This document shows positions 17,218 through 24,746 of a DNA stretch of 40,129 bases, one piece after another (the first letter of the stretch is position 1; every line of letters starts with the position of its first letter). Made by a program: the position numbers and the translations under genes. Source of the stretch: JAAZLS01 sp964463285 (GTDB lineage: Bacteria > Bacillota > Dethiobacteria > DTU022); NCBI GenBank assembly GCA_964463285.1, contig CAYXBB010000015.1, forward strand, positions 1 through 40,129, given 5' to 3'. The notes beneath the pieces are model-generated. The model did no database searches, was not told the origin of the DNA, and saw only the letters and a list, made by a program, of their open reading frames with translations.

Positions 17218-17309
17218 TAAATATTTAACATAGTGATACGATTTTTTATGGTATGACATTTACTGAAAGGAGGATCTGCCCGGAAGTAGTTTCTCTTTCG
17301 GGAAAAGCG

Positions 17310-18491
17310 ATGGGAAGACCAGTTATTGTCAGTGCGGTGCGAACTATAGGCGGTAGGTACGGGGGAGGTTTAAGCAGTTTAAAGGCCCCCGAACTGGGAG
17401 CCGCCGTAGTTAAAGAAGCAGTCAGCAGAGCCGGGATCAGCGGAGAAGAGGTGGATGAGCTGATATTTGGCTGTGGCTGGCAGGCGGGCCTTGGTCCCAA
17501 TGTGGCCCGGATGGTTACGGTCAACAGCGGACTTCCGGTTAAGGTACCGGCTTACACTGTTAATATCCGCTGTGCCTCCAGCATGCAGGCGGTTATTCAG
17601 GCAGCCAGGTCCATTATCTGCGGGGATTCGGAGGTGGTGGTAGCAGGGGGAACAGAATCGGCTTCCAACGTTCCTTATATTTTGGATAAAGCTCGCTGGG
17701 GGGCCCGCATGGGAGATATGGTGGCTTATGATGCCTTGCACAAAGATGGATTTATGTGCCCCTTGGCGGGGATGTTGATGGGTGCCACTGCTGAGCTGCT
17801 GGCGGAGAAATATAATATCGGCCGGGAAGAGCAGGACCGATTTTCTTTGGAAAGCCATCAGAAGGCGGTTAAGGCGGTGAATGAAGGAAGATTTAAAGAG
17901 GAAGTTTTGCCTGTAGAGGTGATCCAAAAAAAGAAAACCCTGGTTGTTGATCAGGAGGAAATTCCTCGGGCGGATGCTTCTTTAGAAGCTATGACCAGGT
18001 TGCGCCCGGTATTTAAAAAAGAAGGCACGGTGACTGCCGGTAACAGTTGCGCTCTTTGTGACAATGGCTCTGCTATGGTTATCATGTCCGAAAATAAGGC
18101 CAGGGCACTGGGGCTAACTCCCATGGCGGTTATTCGCGGATATGCCGCTGCCGGGGTAGATCCGAAGTATATGGGTATCGGGCCGGTGGAGGCCATCCCC
18201 AAGGCCCTGGGTATGGCCGGATTGACCTTGGATGAGATTGAGCTGATAGAGTTAAACGAAGCGTTTGCGGTGCAGTACCTGTCGGTGGAAAGAGAGATGA
18301 AGTGGGATCGGGACAAGGTTAATGTTCACGGAGGGGCGATTGCATTGGGGCACCCGGTGGGGGCTACCGGGACCAAGATATTAACCACTTTACTTTATGC
18401 TTTGAAAACCTACAACAAGACACTGGGGCTGGTCAGCGCCTGTGTGGGCGGGGGTCAGGGACTGGCGATCATTGTTGAGAGGTTAAACTAA
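17310..18491 (+). CDS. Acetyl-CoA acetyltransferase (thiolase)
   Basis: A 393-residue thiolase, the usual length for the family. C88 in NIRCASS is the acyl-accepting cysteine, H348 in GHPVGATG and C378 in SACVGGGQG complete the catalytic set, and the N-terminus GRPVIVSAVRTIGG is typical. It condenses two acetyl-CoA to acetoacetyl-CoA or cleaves 3-ketoacyl-CoA, and it is the first gene of the sigma-54 operon. The start is uncertain. ATG 17310 fits homology but has only a weak GGGA upstream, whereas a strong AAAGGAGG at 17266-17273 has no start codon at a suitable distance. ATG 17253 is in frame but precedes that site. Confidence 0.93.
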   Translation: MGRPVIVSAVRTIGGRYGGGLSSLKAPELGAAVVKEAVSRAGISGEEVDELIFGCGWQAGLGPNVARMVTVNSGLPVKVPAYTVNIRCASSMQAVIQAARSIICGDSEVVVAGGTESASNVPYILDKARWGARMGDMVAYDALHKDGFMCPLAGMLMGATAELLAEKYNIGREEQDRFSLESHQKAVKAVNEGRFKEEVLPVEVIQKKKTLVVDQEEIPRADASLEAMTRLRPVFKKEGTVTAGNSCALCDNGSAMVIMSENKARALGLTPMAVIRGYAAAGVDPKYMGIGPVEAIPKALGMAGLTLDEIELIELNEAFAVQYLSVEREMKWDRDKVNVHGGAIALGHPVGATGTKILTTLLYALKTYNKTLGLVSACVGGGQGLAIIVERLN

Positions 18492-18519
18492 GTTATTAAA
18501 TCGGAAAGGGGGCTTGGCT

Positions 18520-19404
18520 ATGAGTATCAAAACCGGATTCGTGTTGGGAGCAGGTGTTATGGGGACCGGCATAGCCCAACTTATGGCCCAGCAAGGGGTT
18601 AATGCCATACTTGCGGATGTTGATGAGTCCATAGTTAACCGGAGCCTAAACAATATCGATAAAGGGCTGCAAAGAAGAGTTGAGAAAGGGAAGATGACCG
18701 GTGATCAGGTGAAGGACATTCTCAGCCGCATTAAAACCACTACCGATATGGGCGAAGCGGCTGGAGCCGACTTTATTATTGAGGCAGTGATAGAGGATGT
18801 GGGTGTCAAACAGAAAGTATTTGCCCGGTTGGAAGAGATTGCCCGCCCGGAAGTGGTGTTAGCCACCAATACTACGGCCTGTTCCATTTCAGAGATTGCC
18901 TCTGTCCTTAAAAACCCGACCAGAGTTATCGGTATGCATTTCTTTAATCCAGCGGTGATAATGAAACTAGTGGAAATTATGCCCGCGGTAACTACCGACC
19001 AACAGATAGTCAATCAAACCAGGGAGTTTGCAGAGGCCCTGGGCAAAGAGCCGGTGGTAACCTTTAAAGAGGGTATAGCCGGTATTGCCAGCCGGGTACT
19101 GGCGGCTTTACTGAATGAAGCGGTTTGGGTGCTGGATGAAGGGATTGGCAGTGTAAGCGATATTGACAAGGCCATGAAACTGGGAGCCAACCAACCGATG
19201 GGACCGTTGCAACTGATCGATCTGATCGGAATTGATATCCACCTGGCTAAAACAAAAACGCTGTATGAAAAGCTGGGCGATGCCCGTTACCGCCCCTGTT
19301 ATTTGCTTACTAAAATGGTTAACGCGGGCTTGCTGGGGCGAAAAACCAAAAAGGGCTTTTACGATTATTCCCAAGATCCGCCGGTACCCGTGCAGTTAAG
19401 ATAG
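18520..19404 (+). CDS. hbd: 3-hydroxybutyryl-CoA dehydrogenase
   Basis: A 294-residue short 3-hydroxyacyl-CoA dehydrogenase. The NAD-binding motif LGAGVMGTGIAQ is at 9-20, and H140 in GMHFFNP with E152 in KLVEIM forms the catalytic dyad. The C-terminal dimer domain ends in LGRKTKKGFYDY, as expected. It interconverts acetoacetyl-CoA and 3-hydroxybutyryl-CoA. ATG 18520 has GGAAAGGGGGC seven bases upstream, and the gene follows the thiolase by 28 bp. Its placement between thiolase and acyl-CoA dehydrogenase supports a C4 pathway. Confidence 0.93.
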   Translation: MSIKTGFVLGAGVMGTGIAQLMAQQGVNAILADVDESIVNRSLNNIDKGLQRRVEKGKMTGDQVKDILSRIKTTTDMGEAAGADFIIEAVIEDVGVKQKVFARLEEIARPEVVLATNTTACSISEIASVLKNPTRVIGMHFFNPAVIMKLVEIMPAVTTDQQIVNQTREFAEALGKEPVVTFKEGIAGIASRVLAALLNEAVWVLDEGIGSVSDIDKAMKLGANQPMGPLQLIDLIGIDIHLAKTKTLYEKLGDARYRPCYLLTKMVNAGLLGRKTKKGFYDYSQDPPVPVQLR

Positions 19405-19478
19405 AGTTCCGGTTTTCGCAAGTCACGCCGCAAAAAACAACTGCAACTCATTTATTTATGTTAACTGGAGGTGGAAAT

Positions 19479-20633
19479 ATGAATTTTGATTTGACGGAAG
19501 AACAGGCATCTGTTCAGAAGATGGTGCAAGATTTTGTGGCCAAGGAGATAACCCCCTATGCCAAGGATTGGGACCGGGAAGAAAAGTTTCCCTGGGATGT
19601 CTGGAAGAAGATGGGCCAGGTAGGGATAATCGGCACCGCCATTCCGGAAGAATATGACGGCGGGGGAATGGACAATATTACCCATGCCATTGTAGCCGAA
19701 GAGATAGGATATGGCTGCAGTTCCCTGAGGGGGACCTACTCCGTGCAGGTATCGCTGGTTGCCAAGACTATTATGGCCTTTGGAACCGAGGAACAGAAAC
19801 AAAAATATTTACCCAAGATGGCTACCGGCGAACTTATCGGCTGTTATGCCCTCACCGAGCCCGACTCCGGCAGCGATGTGGCCAGCATGTCTTCTACCGC
19901 CGAGCAGGATGGAGACTATTATATTTTAAACGGCAATAAAATGTGGATTACCAATGCCGGAATAGCCGATGTAGCGTTGGTGTTTGCCAAAACTGATAAA
20001 AGCGCCGGAGCCAGGGGGATTAGTGCCTTTCTGGTAGATAAAGATACTCCCGGCTATTCTACCCAGGAAATTCACGAAAAACTGGGTTTAAAGGCCTCCG
20101 ATACTTCCGAGATTATTTTGGATAATGCGCGGGTGCCCAAGGAGAGCATCCTAGGGGAAATAGGCCGGGGTTTCCGGATAGCCATGACTGCGTTGGATAA
20201 TGCCCGGTTCACAGTAGCGGCGGGCTGTGTAGGGGCCGCCCAATCCGCCTTGGATACTGCCAAGCAGTATGCCAAAGACAGAATCCAGTTTGGCAAGCCG
20301 ATTGCCGGCCACCAGCTGGTCCAGCAGTTGATTGCCAACATGGTGTTGGATATCGAGTGCGGCCGGCTGCTGGTTTACCGGGCGGGGCACCTGAAGAACA
20401 AAGGAGTCCGTAACACCCGCGAAACCAGCCTGGCCAAGTATTTTTGTACCGAGATGGTCAACCGGGTGGCCTATAATGCCATTCAGGTTCTAGGGGGCTA
20501 CGGCTTCTCCGCTGAATACCCGGTGGAAAGAATCTACCGCGACGCTCGGGTTAATACGCTGTATGAAGGAACTTCTCAGATCCAGCAGCTTATTTTGGGA
20601 AATATTGAGCTCGGCATCGCGGCATTTACCTGA
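19479..20633 (+). CDS. Acyl-CoA dehydrogenase (short-chain type)
   Basis: A 384-residue FAD enzyme. Diagnostic segments are CYALTEPDSGSD near 120-132, KMWITNAGIAD near 152, and LYEGTSQIQQLILG with the likely catalytic base E363. It catalyses alpha,beta-dehydrogenation of butyryl-CoA or a related short-chain acyl-CoA, or the reverse if paired with an electron-bifurcating EtfAB. No etf genes are in the window, so the electron partner must be encoded elsewhere. ATG 19479 has TGGAGGTG just upstream. Confidence 0.93.
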   Translation: MNFDLTEEQASVQKMVQDFVAKEITPYAKDWDREEKFPWDVWKKMGQVGIIGTAIPEEYDGGGMDNITHAIVAEEIGYGCSSLRGTYSVQVSLVAKTIMAFGTEEQKQKYLPKMATGELIGCYALTEPDSGSDVASMSSTAEQDGDYYILNGNKMWITNAGIADVALVFAKTDKSAGARGISAFLVDKDTPGYSTQEIHEKLGLKASDTSEIILDNARVPKESILGEIGRGFRIAMTALDNARFTVAAGCVGAAQSALDTAKQYAKDRIQFGKPIAGHQLVQQLIANMVLDIECGRLLVYRAGHLKNKGVRNTRETSLAKYFCTEMVNRVAYNAIQVLGGYGFSAEYPVERIYRDARVNTLYEGTSQIQQLILGNIELGIAAFT

Positions 20634-20651
20634 TTTGTTGTTTGAAGGTTA

Positions 20652-20688
20652 TGGGGAAGAAGGTCTGCCGGCTTTTTTCCCCCTGAAT
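20652..20688 (+). other. Hairpin between acyl-CoA dehydrogenase and enoyl-CoA hydratase genes
   Basis: GGGGAAGAAG and CTTTTTTCCCC can form a 9-10 bp stem with a loop of about ten bases. No U-run follows, so it may modulate mRNA stability or partial readthrough rather than end the operon. Confidence 0.35.
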
Positions 20689-20714
20689 TTAAATAGAGGA
20701 GGGGTAAGGTAAAA

Positions 20715-21494
20715 GTGTTTAACCTTCTTAAATATACTACAGAGCCCCCGCTGGCGATCATCACTATTAACCGCCCGAAGGTAATGAATGCCCTTTCCAA
20801 TGACCTGGTGGAAGAGATGGCCGAGGCTTTCGACAAGGTGGAAGGTGACGAACAGACTCGGGCCTTAATTATTACCGGCGAAGGCGAAAAAGCCTTTATG
20901 GCTGGAGCGGATATTAAAGAGCTCCAAGAACGAGACTTTATTTTGGGAAGAAAACAAACCAGGCGCCGCCAGGAGGTATTTAACCGGTTGGCCGAAATGC
21001 CTATTCCGGTTATTGCCGCCATTAACGGATTTGCACTGGGAGCCGGCCTGGAGGTAGCTATTGCCTGCACTTTGCGCGTAGCCGTAGATACTGCTAAACT
21101 GGGCTCACCGGAGGTGAATTTAGGTATTATTCCCGGGGATGGAGCTACTCAGAGGCTACCCCGCCTGATAGGATTCGGCCGGGCCATGGAGATGGTGTTA
21201 ACGGGAAGCATTATCAAAGCCGATGAAGCCTACCGTATAGGTTTGGTAAATAAGGTGGTTAGTCCTGATCAACTAATGGATGAAACAAAAAAGCTTGCCT
21301 TGCTGATTGCCTCCAAATCACCGCTGGCCATCCAATATGCTAAGGAAGCGGTTAATCGCTCCCTGGAGGTAGGCATTTATGAGGGATTGGCTCACGAATC
21401 GTATCTTCATGCTCTCTCCTGTGCCTCCCAGGACAAGGTAGAAGGGGTAGCGGCATTTTTGGATAAACGCAAACCGGAATTTAAAGGGAAATAA
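20715..21494 (+). CDS. Enoyl-CoA hydratase (crotonase)
   Basis: A 259-residue crotonase-fold protein. Oxyanion-hole elements are FMAGADIKEL near 61-70 and GFALGAGLE near 105-113. Both catalytic glutamates of classical enoyl-CoA hydratase are present, E113 (GAGLE) and E133 (SPEVNLG), with the correct 20-residue spacing. It should hydrate crotonyl-CoA to 3-hydroxybutyryl-CoA. The GTG start follows GGAGGGG by ten bases. All four steps between butyryl-CoA and acetyl-CoA are therefore encoded in this operon. Confidence 0.93.
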   Translation: MFNLLKYTTEPPLAIITINRPKVMNALSNDLVEEMAEAFDKVEGDEQTRALIITGEGEKAFMAGADIKELQERDFILGRKQTRRRQEVFNRLAEMPIPVIAAINGFALGAGLEVAIACTLRVAVDTAKLGSPEVNLGIIPGDGATQRLPRLIGFGRAMEMVLTGSIIKADEAYRIGLVNKVVSPDQLMDETKKLALLIASKSPLAIQYAKEAVNRSLEVGIYEGLAHESYLHALSCASQDKVEGVAAFLDKRKPEFKGK

Positions 21495-21623
21495 ATCATC
21501 TCTATCGCAAAAACATGCCGTAATCAACTATCAATGCCGGCGATGTGATACCATCGGGTGAGAATTGACGGTAGGCCCGACGTTGCCGGCGCTGGAAGCT
21601 AATGTTAAGGGGGTAGGGGTCAG

Positions 21624-23150
21624 TTGGAATTTGAAAAGCAGGGTTCAACGGACGATCTGGTTGTTGAGCGAGTTCGCTGTAAGCGGTTGCGGAATCGTAT
21701 CACCACACCGGAAAAGGCGGCTGCCAATCTCCAGAGCGGATCTACCCTGGCTACCAGCGGCATGGCCAGGGCCGGGTACCCCAAGGCGCTGCCGCTGGCG
21801 CTGAGCGACCGGGGGAAGGCCGGAGAAAAATTAAACTTTAACCTTTTTAGCGGAGCTTCGGTGGGAGAAGAACTGGATGGCCGGCTTAGTGCTCTGGGCA
21901 TGATCGCCAAAAGGCTGCCCTACCAGTCCGTAAAATCTATCCGGGGGGCTATAAATCGTGGGGAGATAAATTTTGTAGATCAGCACTTAAGCCAGACCGC
22001 GGAGATCACTCGCTATGGATATCTGGGTCCGGTAGATCTGGCCATTATTGAAGCCCTGGCCATTACTGAAGAAGGGGGGATTATCCCTACCACCTCAGTA
22101 GGCAACTCTCCCACTTTTGTCAAGCAAGCCAAACAGGTGATTGTAGAAATTAATACCGCCCAGCCGGTAGAACTGGAAGGGATTCACGACATTTACATAC
22201 CCGCGGATCCTCCGTACCGGCGCCCAATTCCCCTTTTCCGAGCCGGTGAGCGGATCGGCACCCCTTATATTGAGGTGCCCGGGGATAAAATACGTCATAT
22301 CATTGGCTCAACCATTCTTGATAACCCTTACTCCATTGAAATTCCCGATGAAATTTCTTTGACCATTGCCCATAATTTGTGTGCCTTTCTAAAAGGAGAG
22401 GTCGAAGTCCACCGACTTCCCCCTACCCTGCTGCCGGTACAGGGAGGGGTGGGCACTATCGGGAATGCGGTGCTGGAAGGGTTGGCCGAGTTTACCGCAG
22501 TAGAGATCTACTCCGAAGTGCTGCAGGATAACGTGTTTAAATTGATGGATGAAGGGAAGATTGCTGCCGCCTCCGGGACGGCCATTACGCTGTCGCCGGA
22601 GGGGCAAAAAAAATATTTGCCCCGAATTGGCCAGTTTAAAGAGAAACTGGTATTACGGCCCCAAGAGATCAGCAACCACCCGGAAGTGATCCGGCGGTTG
22701 GGGGTGATTGCCATCAATACGGCGGTAGAGCTGGATATTTACGGACAGGTTAATTCCTCTCATTTTCTGGGATCGAAACTGATTAACGGTATCGGTGGCT
22801 CCGGGGATTTTTCCCGCAACGGGTCTCTTTCTATTTTTATAACCCCTTCTATGATTAAAGAAGGAACCATCTCCTGCATAGTTCCCATGGTGACCCATGT
22901 TGATTCTACCGAGCATGATGTCATGGTTATTGTTACCGAGCAGGGAGTGGCTGATTTAAGGGGGCTTTCCCCGAGGGAAAGGGCGGAAGCAATTATAGAG
23001 CACTGTGCCCACCCCGACTACCGGTCGGAACTGCGCCGGTATTTTCAAGAAGCCCGGGACAGCGGGACCGGAAATCGTCCTCACTTGCTTTCGCAGGCCT
23101 ATTCATGGCATTTACGTTTAATGGATACCGGATCAATGCTTCCCCGGTAA
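21624..23150 (+). CDS. Acetyl-CoA hydrolase/transferase family CoA-transferase (succinate/propionate/butyrate:acetyl-CoA type)
   Basis: A 508-residue class I-like CoA-transferase of the Ach1/AarC/Cat1 group. The likely catalytic glutamate is E298 in IYSEVLQD, the glycine-rich segment is PVQGGVGTIGNA, and the C-terminal GIGGSGDFSRNG block is typical of the family. The enzyme forms a glutamyl-CoA intermediate and swaps CoA between acetyl-CoA and an acid such as butyrate, propionate or succinate. It would either activate the incoming acid or release the product. TTG 21624 follows the G-rich AAGGGGGTAGGGG segment. It lies 129 bp after the crotonase gene with no clear terminator between them, so it is probably the last gene of the sigma-54 operon. 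Confidence 0.9.
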   Translation: MEFEKQGSTDDLVVERVRCKRLRNRITTPEKAAANLQSGSTLATSGMARAGYPKALPLALSDRGKAGEKLNFNLFSGASVGEELDGRLSALGMIAKRLPYQSVKSIRGAINRGEINFVDQHLSQTAEITRYGYLGPVDLAIIEALAITEEGGIIPTTSVGNSPTFVKQAKQVIVEINTAQPVELEGIHDIYIPADPPYRRPIPLFRAGERIGTPYIEVPGDKIRHIIGSTILDNPYSIEIPDEISLTIAHNLCAFLKGEVEVHRLPPTLLPVQGGVGTIGNAVLEGLAEFTAVEIYSEVLQDNVFKLMDEGKIAAASGTAITLSPEGQKKYLPRIGQFKEKLVLRPQEISNHPEVIRRLGVIAINTAVELDIYGQVNSSHFLGSKLINGIGGSGDFSRNGSLSIFITPSMIKEGTISCIVPMVTHVDSTEHDVMVIVTEQGVADLRGLSPRERAEAIIEHCAHPDYRSELRRYFQEARDSGTGNRPHLLSQAYSWHLRLMDTGSMLPR

Positions 23151-23241
23151 AATTAAAGTGCGAATTTTAATCCCGGTTCCGCCCGGTGTATTTTGCATAT
23201 AAAGTGCGGATTTTTCAAATCGGACAATAAAATTTTGCTTG

Positions 23242-23268
23242 GCCCACCTGTAAGGGGGCTATTTTTTT
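23242..23268 (+). terminator. Intrinsic terminator after the CoA-transferase gene
   Basis: GCCC-A-CC (23242-23248) pairs with GGGGGC (23254-23259), with one bulged A and a 5-nt loop, followed by TATTTTTTT. The rest of 23151-23376 shows nothing recognisable. Confidence 0.7.
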
Positions 23269-23376
23269 AAAGAAAAAACAAGACAATCCCACCCGGTAGC
23301 CATTGAGTCAAATAGAAAAGGGTTCATTAATTGCTCGAACTGGGATAAAATTATACCCGGGATTTTGCTGGAAAAC

Positions 23377-23406
23377 TTGACGACCGCCTTGAGCGAAAAA
23401 TATTAA
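23377..23406 (+). promoter_or_regulatory. Probable sigma-70 promoter of the DNA polymerase IV gene
   Basis: TTGACG (23377-23382) and TATTAA (23401-23406) are separated by 18 bp. No clear Firmicute LexA box (GAAC-N4-GTTC) overlaps it. Confidence 0.45.
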
Positions 23407-23429
23407 GTTGTAAAATGCGGGTGTTTTTA

Positions 23430-24596
23430 ATGAATATAAAACCTGACATTTTGCTATGTGACCTGGATGCTTTCTATGCCTCGGTGGAACAGCGCGATCA
23501 CCCTCGACTCCGGGACCGGCCGGTAATTGTGGGGGGTGATCCCCGGGAGCGGGGAGTAGTTTCCACCTGTTCCTACCAGGCCCGAAAATTCGGCGTCCGT
23601 TCTGCCATGCCGGTAAAAAAAGCTTTGGAATTTTGCCCGCAGGCCGTGCTCATGCCGGTTAATATGCCCCGGTATTTGAAAATTTCCGGGCAGGTGCGCG
23701 AAATACTTAAACGTTTTACCCCCGATATCGAGCATGTATCCATAGATGAAGCCTACCTGGCAGTGAAAAATGAAGCAGGTTTTAAAATTGGAGAAGCTAT
23801 CCGAACTGCAATTAGAAATGAACTGCAACTGCCGATCAGCGTTGGGGTTTCAAAAAACAAACTTCTGGCCAAGGTGGCCTGCAATCTGGCCAAACCCGAT
23901 AATATCCGAACCCTTTGGCCGAAACAGGTGCCCGAGCTTTTTTGGCCGCTGCCGGTAACAGTCATTCCCGGAATAGGCCCGGTCACCGGAAAAAAACTTA
24001 ACAGTTACGGAATCAGCACTGTTTGTGATCTGGCCCGGTTCCCCGTAGATAGTTTAACTACCCTGCTGGGGAAAAACGGATTAGTGCTTCAGCAGTTTGC
24101 TTGTGGCATGGATCACCGGGAGCTTGAACTGGAGCGGAATCTTAAATCGATCTCCGAGGAGACCACCTTTTCCGAGGATATTTTTGAGCGTGAGCAAATG
24201 TTCATAGTGTTACATGAGCTTAGCGAAGGAGTAGGTTACCGGCTGCGCGGCGAACAGTTTTCAGCCCGAACCATCACCTTAAAGCTGCGATTTAGTGATT
24301 TCAGGACAATTACCCGCAGCCGAACTCAGTGCGAACCGGTAAACACCGACTTCGATATCTACCGTATCGCCAGCGATCTGTTTATCGGCCACTGTGGAAA
24401 GCCCCCCTGGCGGTTGGTGGGGGTAAAAGCTTCCGGTTTTGAACGCGGTGTTCAGATTAGCCTGTTGCCTCCCACCCCAGCCGAACGGAAGGAGCAAAGG
24501 TTGATGCAGGTAAAAGATCAACTGCGAAAAAAATACGAGATCGGTGTACTTTACCAGGCCCAGCAGTTAACTGGAAAAGAGCCGGAGGACAAATAA
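23430..24596 (+). CDS. dinB: DNA polymerase IV (Y-family translesion polymerase)
   Basis: A 388-residue Y-family polymerase. Metal ligands are in LLCDLDAFYASVEQRD near residues 8-22 and EHVSIDEAYL near 100-109. The helix-hairpin-helix segment VIPGIGPVTGKKLNSYGI is near 180, and VQISLLP near the C-terminus fits a QxxL(L/F) beta-clamp-binding motif. It performs error-prone bypass synthesis at damaged templates. Two in-frame ATGs exist, 23415 and 23430. The first would sit within a few bases of the predicted transcription start, so I prefer the second, though its ribosome binding site is weak. The family assignment is secure. Confidence 0.93.
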   Translation: MNIKPDILLCDLDAFYASVEQRDHPRLRDRPVIVGGDPRERGVVSTCSYQARKFGVRSAMPVKKALEFCPQAVLMPVNMPRYLKISGQVREILKRFTPDIEHVSIDEAYLAVKNEAGFKIGEAIRTAIRNELQLPISVGVSKNKLLAKVACNLAKPDNIRTLWPKQVPELFWPLPVTVIPGIGPVTGKKLNSYGISTVCDLARFPVDSLTTLLGKNGLVLQQFACGMDHRELELERNLKSISEETTFSEDIFEREQMFIVLHELSEGVGYRLRGEQFSARTITLKLRFSDFRTITRSRTQCEPVNTDFDIYRIASDLFIGHCGKPPWRLVGVKASGFERGVQISLLPPTPAERKEQRLMQVKDQLRKKYEIGVLYQAQQLTGKEPEDK

Positions 24597-24608
24597 AAAT
24601 AGAGGGAA

Positions 24609-24740
24609 ACTATAAAGTGATCCGAGCGGATTTCCGGATCAAGAAGATTCGTAGGGGCGGAAGATTCTATCCGCCCGTGAAACAGGAAACATGACGACCC
24701 TGCCGCCCGGACAAAGCCGGGTTGGGGCCTTGGTCTTAAA
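24609..24740 (+). repeat. Cluster of short inverted repeats before nagZ
   Basis: The roughly 150-bp spacer holds GATCCG...CGGATC at about 24619-24640, GGGCGGA...TCCGCCC at about 24656-24685, and GCCCGG...CCGGG at about 24706-24721, each capable of a hairpin. None has a U-run. It may be a decayed small repeat element or a structured leader. Confidence 0.35.
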
Positions 24741-24746
24741 GGAGCA

